A DNA stretch of 64,000 nucleotides from Rhizobium rosettiformans. GTDB taxonomy: Bacteria > Pseudomonadota > Alphaproteobacteria > Rhizobiales > Rhizobiaceae. Positions 18,912 through 28,008 of the stretch are shown in pieces (position 1 is the stretch's first letter; each line of letters starts with the position of its first letter). Where the stretch lies: NCBI RefSeq assembly GCF_016806065.1, contig NZ_CP032405.1:3934001-3998000 (forward strand). Direction: 5' to 3'. Under the pieces are notes generated by a model. That model did no database searches. It had not been told where the DNA came from and saw only the letters and a list, made by a program, of their open reading frames with translations. A program made the position numbers and the translations under genes.

Positions 18912-20126
18912 ATGGCCAAGCAGAAAGTCGCGATGTTGACCGCCGGGGGCCTCGCGCCCTGCCTCTCGTCCGCCGTTGGCGGATTGATCGAGCGATACAC
19001 CGACATCGCACCGGAAGTGGAGATCGTTGCCTATAAGTCAGGCTTTCGCGGCCTGCTGATGGACTACAAGATCGAGATCACCAGGGAGATGCGAGAGAAG
19101 GCGCATGTGCTGCATCGCTATGGAGGCTCGCCGATCGGCAACAGCCGCGTGAAACTCACCAATGTCGCCGATTGCGTAAAGCGCGGCCTCGTCAAGGAAA
19201 ACGAGAATCCGCTCCGGGTCGCCGCCGAGCGCCTGGCGGCCGACGGCATCACCATCCTTCACACCATCGGCGGTGACGACACCAACACCACGGCCGCCGA
19301 TCTGGCCGCCTATCTCGGCGCCAACGGCTACGACCTGACCGTCGTCGGCATGCCGAAGACCGTCGACAACGACGTCTATCCGATCAAGCAGACGCTCGGC
19401 GCCTGGACGGCCGCCGAAGTCGGCGCGCGATTCTTCGACCATGTCTCCAACGAACAGAGCGCCTCGCCGCGCACGCTTGTCATTCACGAGGTCATGGGCC
19501 GCCACTGCGGCTGGCTGACGGCAGCCACCGCCCGCGCCTACATGCAGCGCACGCAGCACAATGAATACATCGAAGGCTTCATGATGAATCAGGAGCTGAA
19601 GAACATCGATGGCCTCTATCTGCCCGAGACCCATTTCGACATGGAAGGCGAAGCGACCCGACTCAAGGACATTATGGATCGGACCGGTTTCGTGACCCTC
19701 TTCGTATCGGAGGGCGCCTGCATGGACGAGATTGTCGCCGACCGGGAGGCGGCCGGCGAGGAAATCAAGCGTGACGCCTTCGGTCATGTGAAGCTCGACA
19801 CGATCAACGTCGGCAACTGGTTCCAGAAGCACTTTGCCAAGCTTCTCGATGCCGATCGCTCGATGGTGCAGAAATCAGGCTACTATGCTCGCTCTGCCCC
19901 CGCCAATTACGAAGACCTCCGCCTGATCCAGAGCATGGTCGATCTCGCGGTCGAAAGCGGTCTGAACAAGGTGTCGGGCGTCACCGGACATGACGAGGAC
20001 CAGGGAGGACGCCTGCGGACCATCGAGTTCCCGCGGATCAAGGGCGGCAAGCCGTTCGACCTCGGCACGCCGTGGTTCAAAGAAGTGATGGACTATCTCG
20101 GGCAGAAGTACCGCCCCATCCATTGA
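18912..20126 (+). CDS. pfp: Pyrophosphate-dependent 6-phosphofructokinase
   Basis: 404 residues. It phosphorylates fructose 6-phosphate reversibly with pyrophosphate. The phosphoryl-donor site reads GGDDTNTT (120-127); the second Asp, in place of the Gly of ATP enzymes, marks PPi specificity. The substrate loop MPKTVDND (147-154) is the PPi-type version, and MGRHCGWLTAATA follows. Start ATG with GAGGAGG 4 nt upstream. Many Rhizobiaceae lack ATP-PFK, so this enzyme may serve mainly gluconeogenesis or PPi use. Followed after 45 bp by a LysE-like gene. Confidence 0.93.
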   Translation: MAKQKVAMLTAGGLAPCLSSAVGGLIERYTDIAPEVEIVAYKSGFRGLLMDYKIEITREMREKAHVLHRYGGSPIGNSRVKLTNVADCVKRGLVKENENPLRVAAERLAADGITILHTIGGDDTNTTAADLAAYLGANGYDLTVVGMPKTVDNDVYPIKQTLGAWTAAEVGARFFDHVSNEQSASPRTLVIHEVMGRHCGWLTAATARAYMQRTQHNEYIEGFMMNQELKNIDGLYLPETHFDMEGEATRLKDIMDRTGFVTLFVSEGACMDEIVADREAAGEEIKRDAFGHVKLDTINVGNWFQKHFAKLLDADRSMVQKSGYYARSAPANYEDLRLIQSMVDLAVESGLNKVSGVTGHDEDQGGRLRTIEFPRIKGGKPFDLGTPWFKEVMDYLGQKYRPIH

Positions 20127-20171
20127 CCTGACCGCCGAAAGCTGGCTTGCTCTTCTGGAGGAGTGAGTGTC

Positions 20172-20807
20172 ATGCCCCATTCTACCTGGATCCTGTTCGC
20201 AGTCGTCGCCGCGGCCCTTCTGGTCGTGCCCGGCCGGTCCAAGCGCATGGTTTTGTCCTATGCGCTGGCCCATGGCCGCAAAAGCGTCTTCGCCACGGGC
20301 ACGGGCGTGGCACTCGGAACCGCAGTTTCGGTTGCAGCGACGCTCGCCGTCTCCTGGCTGCTGATCTCGCTGTCGGCGCTGACATTCTCGATCTTCCAGT
20401 GGATCGGCTTGTTCTGGCTGTTGCTCTTCGGACTAGGCCTCGCGCGTGCGCCGGCCGGCATCGAACCGGTGGCCGACAACGACAACCTGCCGGAGGAGAA
20501 GCCGCTGCGCGTAATCGCGCACTGCTTTGAAAGCGAATCCCGTGACCCGCGCAGCGCCCTGCTCGTCGCCGCACTTCTGCCGCAATTCCTGACGCCGGCG
20601 GCTCCGTTCGTGCCGCAGGCGATCGCGCTTGGCGCGACCTTCGTCGCCCTCTCCGCAGTATCCTGCCTCGTCTATGCACTCTCCCCCGAGCGTATCAGGA
20701 AAATCGTGAGAAAACATGCAGTTCGCCGCAATGTGAACCGTTCTGGCCGCACCGTCCTGATCGCGGCGAAGGCGGTTACGGCCGGCTATCGAAAGATCGC
20801 GGCCTGA
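20172..20807 (+). CDS. LysE/RhtB-like membrane exporter
   Basis: About 211 residues with four to five hydrophobic segments and an N-terminal VPGRSKRMVLSYALAHGRKSVFATGTGVALGTAVS, the LysE/RhtB pattern (usually PGP...G...G...G). The usual PGP is PGR here. LysE proteins export amino acids or their analogues. The central loop (about 95-125) is long and acidic. ATG at 20172 with GGAGG 10 nt upstream was preferred over a GTG at 20163. Likely co-transcribed with pfp; no functional link is evident. Confidence 0.75.
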   Translation: MPHSTWILFAVVAAALLVVPGRSKRMVLSYALAHGRKSVFATGTGVALGTAVSVAATLAVSWLLISLSALTFSIFQWIGLFWLLLFGLGLARAPAGIEPVADNDNLPEEKPLRVIAHCFESESRDPRSALLVAALLPQFLTPAAPFVPQAIALGATFVALSAVSCLVYALSPERIRKIVRKHAVRRNVNRSGRTVLIAAKAVTAGYRKIAA

Positions 20808-20940
20808 GCCGCTGGACGCATCTGCGAAATGCCCCCAAGGTCGCAAGCTTGCCGCAATGCTGGGCATAGATTAAGAAATGGAAACGAACAGTCGGCTGAT
20901 TTGCCGGTGACCTCGCGTGCATCTCGTAACGGATAGTGGC

Positions 20941-21906
20941 ATGAACGTCAGAACTGACCGCGGCATCGCTCTCTGCATGGCTGCTTCACTGTTGGCTGGA
21001 CTGGGTGGATGCACCGCGATCGATGAGAGCGTGAAGGCAGATCTTGCCGCCGCGCCGGTTGCCAATCCGAAGTCTCCGGAAATGCAGGCTGCCATGGCGG
21101 CCGAAGCCGCAACGAATGGCACAGCTGCGCCCGAGGCGGCAGCGGCGACACAGGCCGAGCTTGCAGCCGCAAACCCCGGTCCCGCGCCGATCATTCCCGG
21201 TACGGAAACTGCAGCGCCGATCCCGGCCCTCAAGGCCTCTGCCCTTTCCCCCACCACGCCGCAGACGGCAGCCACGGATGCGCTGGCCATGGTGACGACG
21301 CCGGCGACCACAGAGAGCCAGCAGATGGCCGTGGCAGCGGCATCCACCGAGGCAACACTCAGCCCACCCGCAGCAAGTGCGGCTCCCGCATCCGCCGCGA
21401 CGGCTACTGCGGAGCCTGCAGCGGCGAAGCCGCCCGTCGTTCTTGCTTACGCTGCCCCGCTGCGCGCAACGGCACTTACAAGTTTCGGCGATCCCTTCGA
21501 CGTCTCGCCCCCGGGCGAACCGCCGGCACCCAACGCGGGACGCAAGCCGGATACGGTTGGCCCGACGCGGCTTAATGCGCTCATCGAGAAATATTCCAAG
21601 CTCTACGAGATCCCGACCGATCTCGTCCATCGCGTCGTTCATCGCGAGAGCCGCTATAATCCCGCCGCCTACAGCAAGGGCAATTACGGCCTGATGCAGA
21701 TCCGCTACAACACGGCCAAGGCCATGGGTTACAACGGCCCCGCCGATGGCCTCTTCGACGCCGAAACCAACATCAAGTACGCGGTGAAGTATTTGAAGGG
21801 TGCCTGGGTGGTCGCGGACAATGATCACGATCAGGCTGTCCGCCTGTATTCCCGTGGCTATTACTACGATGCCAAGCGCAAGGGCCTGCTGCACCTGACG
21901 CGTTGA
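20941..21906 (+). CDS. SLT-type lytic transglycosylase lipoprotein with Ala/Pro-rich linker
   Basis: About 321 residues. A lipoprotein signal ends in LAGLGGC near residue 21, predicting a lipid anchor. Residues about 25-200 are low-complexity Ala/Thr/Pro and likely span the periplasm. The C-terminal lysozyme-like domain carries HRVVHRESRYNPAAYSKGN, with the catalytic Glu in HRES, GLMQIRYNTAKAMGY and ETNIKYAVKYLKGAW. Its catalytic part resembles the protein at 16315-16839. ATG at 20941 preferred over GTG at 20917. Confidence 0.88.
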   Translation: MNVRTDRGIALCMAASLLAGLGGCTAIDESVKADLAAAPVANPKSPEMQAAMAAEAATNGTAAPEAAAATQAELAAANPGPAPIIPGTETAAPIPALKASALSPTTPQTAATDALAMVTTPATTESQQMAVAAASTEATLSPPAASAAPASAATATAEPAAAKPPVVLAYAAPLRATALTSFGDPFDVSPPGEPPAPNAGRKPDTVGPTRLNALIEKYSKLYEIPTDLVHRVVHRESRYNPAAYSKGNYGLMQIRYNTAKAMGYNGPADGLFDAETNIKYAVKYLKGAWVVADNDHDQAVRLYSRGYYYDAKRKGLLHLTR

Positions 21907-21915
21907 CCTCCGGGA

Positions 21916-23283
21916 TCAGCGCAGTGCGTCTCGTACCGCCTGCAACAGCCTCTGCGGCCTGTAGTCGAGCCTACGCGGCGTAAGACCAAGCCTCACGACC
22001 ACCAAGTTCTCCGACGGAATGATGGCAATCGACTGGCCGTCATGGCCGAGCATCCAGAGCGTCTCCTCGGGCAGCGAAAAGCTGCTGTCCTTGTCTCCCG
22101 GACCATTCTGCCAGGCCTGCCCTCTCGTATAGGCGCCATTGGAAACGGCAGCCGGTTCGAAGATGCGTGCCATCACGGACGGATCGACGAGCTGTCGGCC
22201 AGACCAGCGTCCGTTCTCCGCAATCAGAAGACCGAAGCGTGCCCAGTCCCGGGCCGTTGCGTAGAGATAGGAACTGCCGACAAAGATGCCGTTTGGATCC
22301 GCCTCGAGCACTGCGCTGCCCATGCCGATCACGTCGAACAGGGCCTCACGCGGATAGGCGAGCGCCGCCGCGCGGTCCGAGAAGCGCGACATCCAATAGC
22401 GCGAGATCAGCACCGTTTCGCCGGAAGAGTAGTTGAACCTCGTTCCCGGCTCTGAAGCTGGAGGCAGCGACGCCGCATAGGCGCCCATATCGCCTTCGAG
22501 ATAGAGCATGCGCGTCACGTCGGTCACGTCGCCATAGCTCTCGTTGAAGCTGAGGCCGCTTTCCATGGCAAGCAAATCCGAAAGCGAGATTTCGGCGCGG
22601 CTATCGCCATTCCATTCCGGAAACAGCTTCGTCGCACTCTCGTCGATCCGGCCCTCCCCCTTGAGGATGCCGATGAGCGCGGCCGTCACCGTCTTTGTCA
22701 TCGACCAACCCAGAAGCGGTGTGTCCGCATTGAAACCCGGGCCATAGGCCTCACCGACGATCCGGCCGTCCTTGACGACGACGACTGCTCGGGCACTCGG
22801 TCCGAGAAGGTCGGCATCAGAGAGTATGGCCTGCAGCCGAGGATCGTTCTCCGGCACTGCGTCACCCTCCGGCCAAGCCGCAGCCATGTCCACCGAGGCG
22901 GCTTCGGCCGGCGGAGCAGACCGACCCCTCGCCGCCTCGATCGCAGAAATGCTCAAGGTCGCGCAGCCGAGGCCGGTTCGATGCAGCGCGGTCGATGGTG
23001 CGACAAAGCCCAGCAGGGCAGTTTTCACCAGGCCCTGTTCGAGATCGACCTCCGCGCGCACGAGTTTCAGCAGCGGGTGTCCGGGGGCCTGCACATCATC
23101 GCGCAGCACCTCGTCGGCGTCGCGACCGGCGATGAAGACATTCGAGCAGACGATCTTCGCGGCATAGCCGGTGCCGACCCTGAGCAGTTCGGGCGGATAC
23201 ACAACGACCCAGGCTGCGGCCACCGCAATGATGCCGACCAGAGCCACCGCCACCCGAACGCCCCACGTCATCAGTTTCCGCAT
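21916..23283 (-). CDS. Serine hydrolase of the beta-lactamase class C family, membrane-anchored
   Basis: About 455 residues. One N-terminal transmembrane segment (about 8-30) is followed by a periplasmic serine-hydrolase fold: nucleophile motif SMTK in LLGWSMTKTVTAAL, then the Tyr motif FNYSSGETV. A His-x-Gly type third motif may be LGHDGQ. These proteins include esterases and peptidases; true beta-lactamase activity is unlikely from sequence alone. Start at the ATG at 23283, with AGGAGG 8 nt upstream; a TTG lies one codon before it. Confidence 0.85.
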   Translation of the reverse strand: MRKLMTWGVRVAVALVGIIAVAAAWVVVYPPELLRVGTGYAAKIVCSNVFIAGRDADEVLRDDVQAPGHPLLKLVRAEVDLEQGLVKTALLGFVAPSTALHRTGLGCATLSISAIEAARGRSAPPAEAASVDMAAAWPEGDAVPENDPRLQAILSDADLLGPSARAVVVVKDGRIVGEAYGPGFNADTPLLGWSMTKTVTAALIGILKGEGRIDESATKLFPEWNGDSRAEISLSDLLAMESGLSFNESYGDVTDVTRMLYLEGDMGAYAASLPPASEPGTRFNYSSGETVLISRYWMSRFSDRAAALAYPREALFDVIGMGSAVLEADPNGIFVGSSYLYATARDWARFGLLIAENGRWSGRQLVDPSVMARIFEPAAVSNGAYTRGQAWQNGPGDKDSSFSLPEETLWMLGHDGQSIAIIPSENLVVVRLGLTPRRLDYRPQRLLQAVRDALR

Positions 23284-23373
23284 CAACCACTCCTCCTGTT
23301 GCCACTATCGAAGCAGGAATGGATGACAGGCGAAAGATGAGGATGTCGGATGCCTTAAGTTATCCCGCGACTT

Positions 23374-24942
23374 TCAACCGACAGGCGCTGCACGCTGCGC
23401 CAGGCGGGCCTGCAGATAGCTCAAGGCCTCCGCCGCAGCGAAGGGGCGCGAAAACAGGAACCCTTGAGCCTCGCCGATACCCAGACGCTTGATGAAGTCC
23501 AACTGGTTCTTGGTCTCAATCCCTTCGATGGTGGTCCGGATCTGGAAGGTTTCCGACAGCTTGTGCATGAGGTCGACGAGTTTCGCCCCCTGGCTTGTCT
23601 CGAGCATCTGGTTCGCGAAGGAGCGGTCGATCTTCAGTTCATCGAGCGGGAAGAGCCGGAGATTGTTGATCGACGAAAAGCCGGTGCCGAAATCGTCAAG
23701 CGCGATGCGCACGCCGCTCGACCTGAGCTCGGCGAGACTGCGGCAAACAAGATCAATGTCGACGGAAAACACCGCTTCGGTCACTTCGATCGTCAGCCGC
23801 TCGGGCGAGAGCCCTGTTTCCACCAGACAATCAAGGATATGCGTGACGAAGTTCGGATCCTTGAACTGATCGCCCGACACGTTGACGCTGACCCCAGTCG
23901 GTGCCGGCCAGGTTGCAGCTGCAGCGCATGCCTGCTGCACGACCCATTTGCCGATCACCTGGATGATGCCGGTCTTTTCTGCGAGCGGGATAAAGATGTC
24001 GGGTGTGATCAGTCCCCTCTTCGGATGGCGCCAGCGCAGCAGCGCCTCCAGCGAACGCACATCGCCATTCTCCACAGCGACGATCGGCTGGTATTCGAGA
24101 TAGAACTCCCCGTCGACAAAGCCGCGCGAAAGGTCGCGTTCGAGCTCAAGCCCTTCCTTCACTTCGCGGGCGAGACCTTCATCGTAGAAGGCATGGGCAG
24201 GCCCGAAGACCTCCTTGGCGCGGTAGAGGGCAAGATCAGCCCGCTGCAAGACGGCTGCGACCTCCCTGTCCTCGGCCGACATGAGGGTTGCACCGATACT
24301 GACACCGGCCATCACGCGGCCCTGCTCCAGTATGAAGGGTTCGGCGAGCGCGGCTTCGATCGCCAGGCAGACGAACTCCGCCACGGGGCGGCGTAGCGCT
24401 TGCGGCAGGATGACGGCGAACTCGTCGGCCCCGAGACGAAAGAGCTGCGCCCCCTCGCCCGAAGCCTGACGCAAACGATCGGCCACGCCGACCAGCAGTA
24501 CATCGCCAGCCGCATGTCCGAGCGTATCGTTGACATATTTGAACCGGTCGAGATCGATGAGCAGAAGCGTCCCGCGCGAAGGACCTCGTGCCACCATCAC
24601 GGCTTCAAGTGCTTCATTCAGCGCCTGGCGGTTACCGAGGCCGGTCAGTCCATCGAAACGCGAGGCCGCTTCGAGCGCCGTCGCACCGCACTCGAGGTGG
24701 CGGATACGCTCTTGCAACCTCGCCTCCCAGGACGCGATTCGCCATCCGACCGCGGTACCGACAAGCGGCAGACTAATGGCCGCAAGCGAGGTCCATTCAC
24801 TCAGAAAAGCTGTGGAAAAAGCATCAAATCCGGACTGCGCCACAACGGGCAGAGCCATGGCGGCCGGCGCTGCAGCACCACCCAGAAATCCGGCAAGTCC
24901 GTAACGCAGTCGCCTCCCAAACGGGATTTCACTTAACATCAT
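23374..24942 (-). CDS. GGDEF-EAL cyclic-di-GMP protein, degenerate GGDEF, intact EAL
   Basis: About 522 residues. Two hydrophobic segments (about 15-35 and 50-70) anchor a cytoplasmic GGDEF domain (about 93-255), whose signature is GADEF (171-175) rather than GGDEF. An EAL domain follows (about 270-515) with EAL at 299-301, VNVSGDQF, DDFGTGFSS and LKIDRSFA, the metal and catalytic set of active phosphodiesterases. Probably a c-di-GMP phosphodiesterase with a regulatory GGDEF. The open frame extends to 25164 across the divergent btaA start. I took the ATG at 24942, which has AGGGG upstream. A CtrA consensus site overlaps the start. Confidence 0.9.
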   Translation of the reverse strand: MMLSEIPFGRRLRYGLAGFLGGAAAPAAMALPVVAQSGFDAFSTAFLSEWTSLAAISLPLVGTAVGWRIASWEARLQERIRHLECGATALEAASRFDGLTGLGNRQALNEALEAVMVARGPSRGTLLLIDLDRFKYVNDTLGHAAGDVLLVGVADRLRQASGEGAQLFRLGADEFAVILPQALRRPVAEFVCLAIEAALAEPFILEQGRVMAGVSIGATLMSAEDREVAAVLQRADLALYRAKEVFGPAHAFYDEGLAREVKEGLELERDLSRGFVDGEFYLEYQPIVAVENGDVRSLEALLRWRHPKRGLITPDIFIPLAEKTGIIQVIGKWVVQQACAAAATWPAPTGVSVNVSGDQFKDPNFVTHILDCLVETGLSPERLTIEVTEAVFSVDIDLVCRSLAELRSSGVRIALDDFGTGFSSINNLRLFPLDELKIDRSFANQMLETSQGAKLVDLMHKLSETFQIRTTIEGIETKNQLDFIKRLGIGEAQGFLFSRPFAAAEALSYLQARLAQRAAPVG

Positions 24943-24947
24943 GTTAA
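24933..24947. promoter_or_regulatory. Exact CtrA full-site consensus TTAA-N7-TTAA over a start codon
   Basis: TTAA CATCATG TTAA matches the CtrA consensus at all eight fixed positions and is itself nearly palindromic. It covers the ATGATG start of the GGDEF-EAL gene and lies 136 bp upstream of the divergent btaA. CtrA is the alphaproteobacterial cell-cycle master regulator; binding here is inferred. Confidence 0.5.
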
Positions 24948-25018
24948 ACACCCCTAAAATAACTGAGGACAATTTGTATAAAATGCATTGAAATTCGGTT
25001 ACCGCCCTCCCGTCAACC

Positions 25019-25036
25019 ACGTCATCAAACTGTAGC
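25019..25036 (+). promoter_or_regulatory. Candidate PHO box upstream of btaA
   Basis: ACGTCAT-CAAA-CTGTAGC agrees with the PhoB consensus CTGTCAT-N4-CTGTCAT at 9 of 14 fixed positions with the correct 4-nt spacer, 46 bp before the btaA start. In Sinorhizobium btaAB is phosphate-starvation-induced through PhoB, so a site is expected. The match alone is weak. Confidence 0.35.
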
Positions 25037-25082
25037 ACCCGACCGCTACACGCCGTGAAACCCAACAGGACGGCGGATCGAC

Positions 25083-26333
25083 ATGACTGAGCTTGCACCC
25101 GATGCCGGATTTCGTGGAAACGAGAAGCTGAAGGGTGCATTGCTGCAGCATGCCGCTCTTTCACCTGCGGGCCTGTCTGAAAGACTGTTCGGCCTGCTGT
25201 TCTCCGGCCTCGTCTATGCGCAGATCTGGGAAGACCCCGAGGTCGACATGCAGGCCATGGAACTTGCCGAAGGCCATCGCATCGTCACCATCGGTTCCGG
25301 CGGCTGCAACATGCTCGCCTATCTCAGCCGCCGCCCGGCCTCGATCGATGTGGTCGACCTGAACCCGAACCATATCGCGCTCAATCGCCTGAAGCTTGCC
25401 GCCTTCCGCCACCTGCCAGACCATGCCTCGGTCCGTCGCCTGCTCGGCGAACAGGGCGTCAGCACGAATGTCCGGATGTATGAACGCCACATCGCGCCCA
25501 ATCTGGACACGGCGACACGGCGCCACTGGGAGGCTCGCGGCGTGACGGGGCGTCGCCGCATCTCCGTCTTCAATGGCAACATCTACCGCACAGGCCTTCT
25601 CGGGCGGTTCATCACCATCGGCCACCTGATCGCCCGCAGCCATGGCGTTCGCCTGGAGGAGATCGCCGAAACCCGCTCCTTGCGCGAACAGCGCATGTTC
25701 TTCGACAGCCGCATTGCACCCTTGTTCGACAAGCCGCTCATTCGCTGGCTGACCCGCCGCAAGAGTTCGCTCTTCGGCCTCGGCATCCCGCCACAGCAAT
25801 ATGACGAGCTCGCATCGCTGGCCAGTGACGGGACCATTGCCCCCGTCCTGCGCCATCGCCTGGAAAAGCTCTGCTGCCATTTCCTGCTGCGCGACAACTA
25901 CTTCGCCTGGCAGGCCTTCCTCCGCCGCTATCCGAAGGCGGAAGAAGGTGTCCTGCCGACCTATCTGCAGGAACAGCACTATCATGCCATCAGGGAGACG
26001 ACGGATCGCGTGACCGTTCACCACGCCAACTTCACCGAACTCCTGGCGAGAAAGCCCGCCGGCAGCGTCGATCGCTACGTCCTCCTCGACGCACAGGACT
26101 GGATGAACGAGCGACAGCTGAACGACCTGTGGACCGAGATCACCCGCACCGCCTCGGACGGCGCCCGCGTCATCTTCCGTACCGCCGCGGAAGACAGCAT
26201 CCTGAACGGAAAGCTCGCACCCGACCTTCTCGCCCAGTGGCATTATCTGGCCGAACGCTCGCATGCCCTCAACACGCAGGACCGCTCCGCCATCTATGGT
26301 GGCTTCCACATCTATGAGAAGCGGCCCACATGA
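25083..26333 (+). CDS. btaA: S-adenosylmethionine:diacylglycerol 3-amino-3-carboxypropyltransferase BtaA
   Basis: 416 residues. It transfers the 3-amino-3-carboxypropyl group of AdoMet to diacylglycerol, giving diacylglyceryl-homoserine, the first step of the phosphorus-free betaine lipid DGTS. Family (DUF3419) signatures are LVYAQIWEDPEVDMQAM (about 43-59), the AdoMet loop TIGSGGCNMLAYLS, and VDLNPNHIALNRLK. LLDAQDWM and the C-terminal RSAIYGGFHIYEK also fit. ATG with GGCGGA upstream. Overlaps btaB by ATGA. Confidence 0.96.
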   Translation: MTELAPDAGFRGNEKLKGALLQHAALSPAGLSERLFGLLFSGLVYAQIWEDPEVDMQAMELAEGHRIVTIGSGGCNMLAYLSRRPASIDVVDLNPNHIALNRLKLAAFRHLPDHASVRRLLGEQGVSTNVRMYERHIAPNLDTATRRHWEARGVTGRRRISVFNGNIYRTGLLGRFITIGHLIARSHGVRLEEIAETRSLREQRMFFDSRIAPLFDKPLIRWLTRRKSSLFGLGIPPQQYDELASLASDGTIAPVLRHRLEKLCCHFLLRDNYFAWQAFLRRYPKAEEGVLPTYLQEQHYHAIRETTDRVTVHHANFTELLARKPAGSVDRYVLLDAQDWMNERQLNDLWTEITRTASDGARVIFRTAAEDSILNGKLAPDLLAQWHYLAERSHALNTQDRSAIYGGFHIYEKRPT

Positions 26334-26998
26334 GCGAGAGCCCTGCCGCCCTCGCTGCGACCGAAAGCCGGGACCATGCAGACCGCATGGACCACATGTA
26401 TCGTTATCAGCGGCATATCTATGACCTGACGCGGAAATACTACCTGCTCGGTCGAGACCACATGATCGCAGGGCTGGATCTGCAAGACGGCGGCTCACTC
26501 CTGGAAATCGGCTGCGGCACGGGGCGCAACCTCGTCCTTGCGCAGCGGCACTTTCCGCATGCCAAACTCTTCGGCCTCGACATCTCGGCCGAGATGCTCG
26601 CAACAGCCCATGCCAGGTTCGAGGACAAGGCATCACGTCCAAGGCTCGAGGTCGCCGATGCCACGACTTTTCGCGCTTCGGATTGCGGACAGCCGCATTT
26701 TGATCGGGTGATGATCTCCTATGCCCTTTCGATGATTCCCGATTGGCAAAGTGCCATCGACCGGGGCATAGAGGCGATCGGTCCAGAGGGATCCCTGCAC
26801 ATCGTCGACTTCGGTCAGCAGGAGCGCCTGCCCCGCTGGTTTCAAAGGGGTCTGCAGGCCTGGCTTGCCCGCTTCCACGTCACCCCGCGCCCGGATCTGA
26901 AAAGCGTCCTGGAAGAGCGGGCGGCCTCACAGAGCCTGCGGCTGACATTCGAGCCCCTCTGGCGTGGCTATGCCTGGCATGCGGTCCTCACACGCTGA
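26330..26998 (+). CDS. btaB: Diacylglyceryl-homoserine N-methyltransferase BtaB
   Basis: The 222-residue class I AdoMet methyltransferase carries out the three N-methylations that complete DGTS. Motif I is LLEIGCGTGRNLVLA (about 57-71), with LFGLDISAEML next and MISYALSMIPDW as motif IV. YRYQRHIYDLTRKYYLLGRD at the N-terminus is typical of BtaB. Coupled to btaA by the ATGA overlap, as in other rhizobia. Betaine lipids replace phospholipids in the membrane under phosphate limitation. Confidence 0.96.
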   Translation: MSESPAALAATESRDHADRMDHMYRYQRHIYDLTRKYYLLGRDHMIAGLDLQDGGSLLEIGCGTGRNLVLAQRHFPHAKLFGLDISAEMLATAHARFEDKASRPRLEVADATTFRASDCGQPHFDRVMISYALSMIPDWQSAIDRGIEAIGPEGSLHIVDFGQQERLPRWFQRGLQAWLARFHVTPRPDLKSVLEERAASQSLRLTFEPLWRGYAWHAVLTR

Positions 26999-27128
26999 CG
27001 GCCTCGCGCAAGCAAGATTGCATCTAATCCGAAATTGACGATGATGGGCGACGATGGTCGTCTTCCAAACGTGTCGTTGTTGCACCTTGTGGGGCATCTT
27101 CCCCTAATGATGAGATCACGGACCCTCG

Positions 27129-27908
27129 ATGCGGTGGCTTCCCCCATTCCTTCTCCCCCTTTGCCTTGCAGTCACGGGCTGTACCTCGGGCTCCTATGAC
27201 CTCCTGGAGACAGCCTCTCTCTCGCCGCGCTTCCAGGACAACGACCCCCAGCATTTCGACGGCAAGACACCGCATCGTCACGAAGTGCACGGCATCGACG
27301 TCTCCAAGTGGAACGGCGATGTCGATTGGCGCCAGGTGAAGAAGTCGGGCGTGTCCTTCGTCTTCATCAAGGCGACCGAAGGCAAGGACATGCTTGATCC
27401 GCGCTTCCATGAATACTGGAAGGGCGCAAGCGACGCCGGGATCCCGCACGCGGCTTACCACTTCTATTACTTCTGCTCGACGGCCGACGAGCAGGCCGAC
27501 TGGTTCATCAAGAACGTGCCGCGCGATGCCAACCTGCTGCCACCGGTGCTCGACGTCGAATGGAACCCGACCTCCCCGACCTGCCGTCTGCGGCCGGATC
27601 CCGCAACGGTGCGCGGCGAAATGCAGCGCTTCATGCAGCGCATAGAGGCCCATTTCGGCAAGCGTCCGATCATATACACCTCCGTCGACTTCCACCGCGA
27701 CAACCTCGAAGGCGCGTTCAGGGATCATCACTTCTGGGTCAGGGCCGTGGCGCAGCATCCAAGCATGATCTATCCGGAACGGCGTTGGTCCTTCTGGCAA
27801 TACACGTCGACAGGCGTCATTCCCGGCATTCGCGGCGAAACCGATATCAACGTTTTCGCTGGCACCCAGAAGAACTGGCAGAACTGGGTCGCCGCCGTCT
27901 CGAAATGA
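27129..27908 (+). CDS. GH25 family lysozyme lipoprotein
   Basis: 259 residues. A lipoprotein signal ends at LAVTGC (Cys18), predicting attachment to a membrane. The GH25 muramidase domain (about 50-255) has the N-terminal HGIDVSKWNGDVDW, FVFIKATEGKD, AAYHFYYF, the acidic catalytic strand PVLDVEWN, and RRWSFWQYTSTGVIPGI with TDINVF at the end. It hydrolyses the MurNAc-GlcNAc bond of peptidoglycan. Between btaB and an mltB-like gene, so probably part of wall turnover rather than the lipid operon. Confidence 0.92.
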   Translation: MRWLPPFLLPLCLAVTGCTSGSYDLLETASLSPRFQDNDPQHFDGKTPHRHEVHGIDVSKWNGDVDWRQVKKSGVSFVFIKATEGKDMLDPRFHEYWKGASDAGIPHAAYHFYYFCSTADEQADWFIKNVPRDANLLPPVLDVEWNPTSPTCRLRPDPATVRGEMQRFMQRIEAHFGKRPIIYTSVDFHRDNLEGAFRDHHFWVRAVAQHPSMIYPERRWSFWQYTSTGVIPGIRGETDINVFAGTQKNWQNWVAAVSK

Positions 27909-28008
27909 TCGCAAACGGAGCCTAGAGGCTCTGAGAAACAAACTCAAGCCATCCGCATGCCGCGCGTAAACACGGCCTGCACCGGCATGCAACCCAAAGG
28001 ACTGATCG

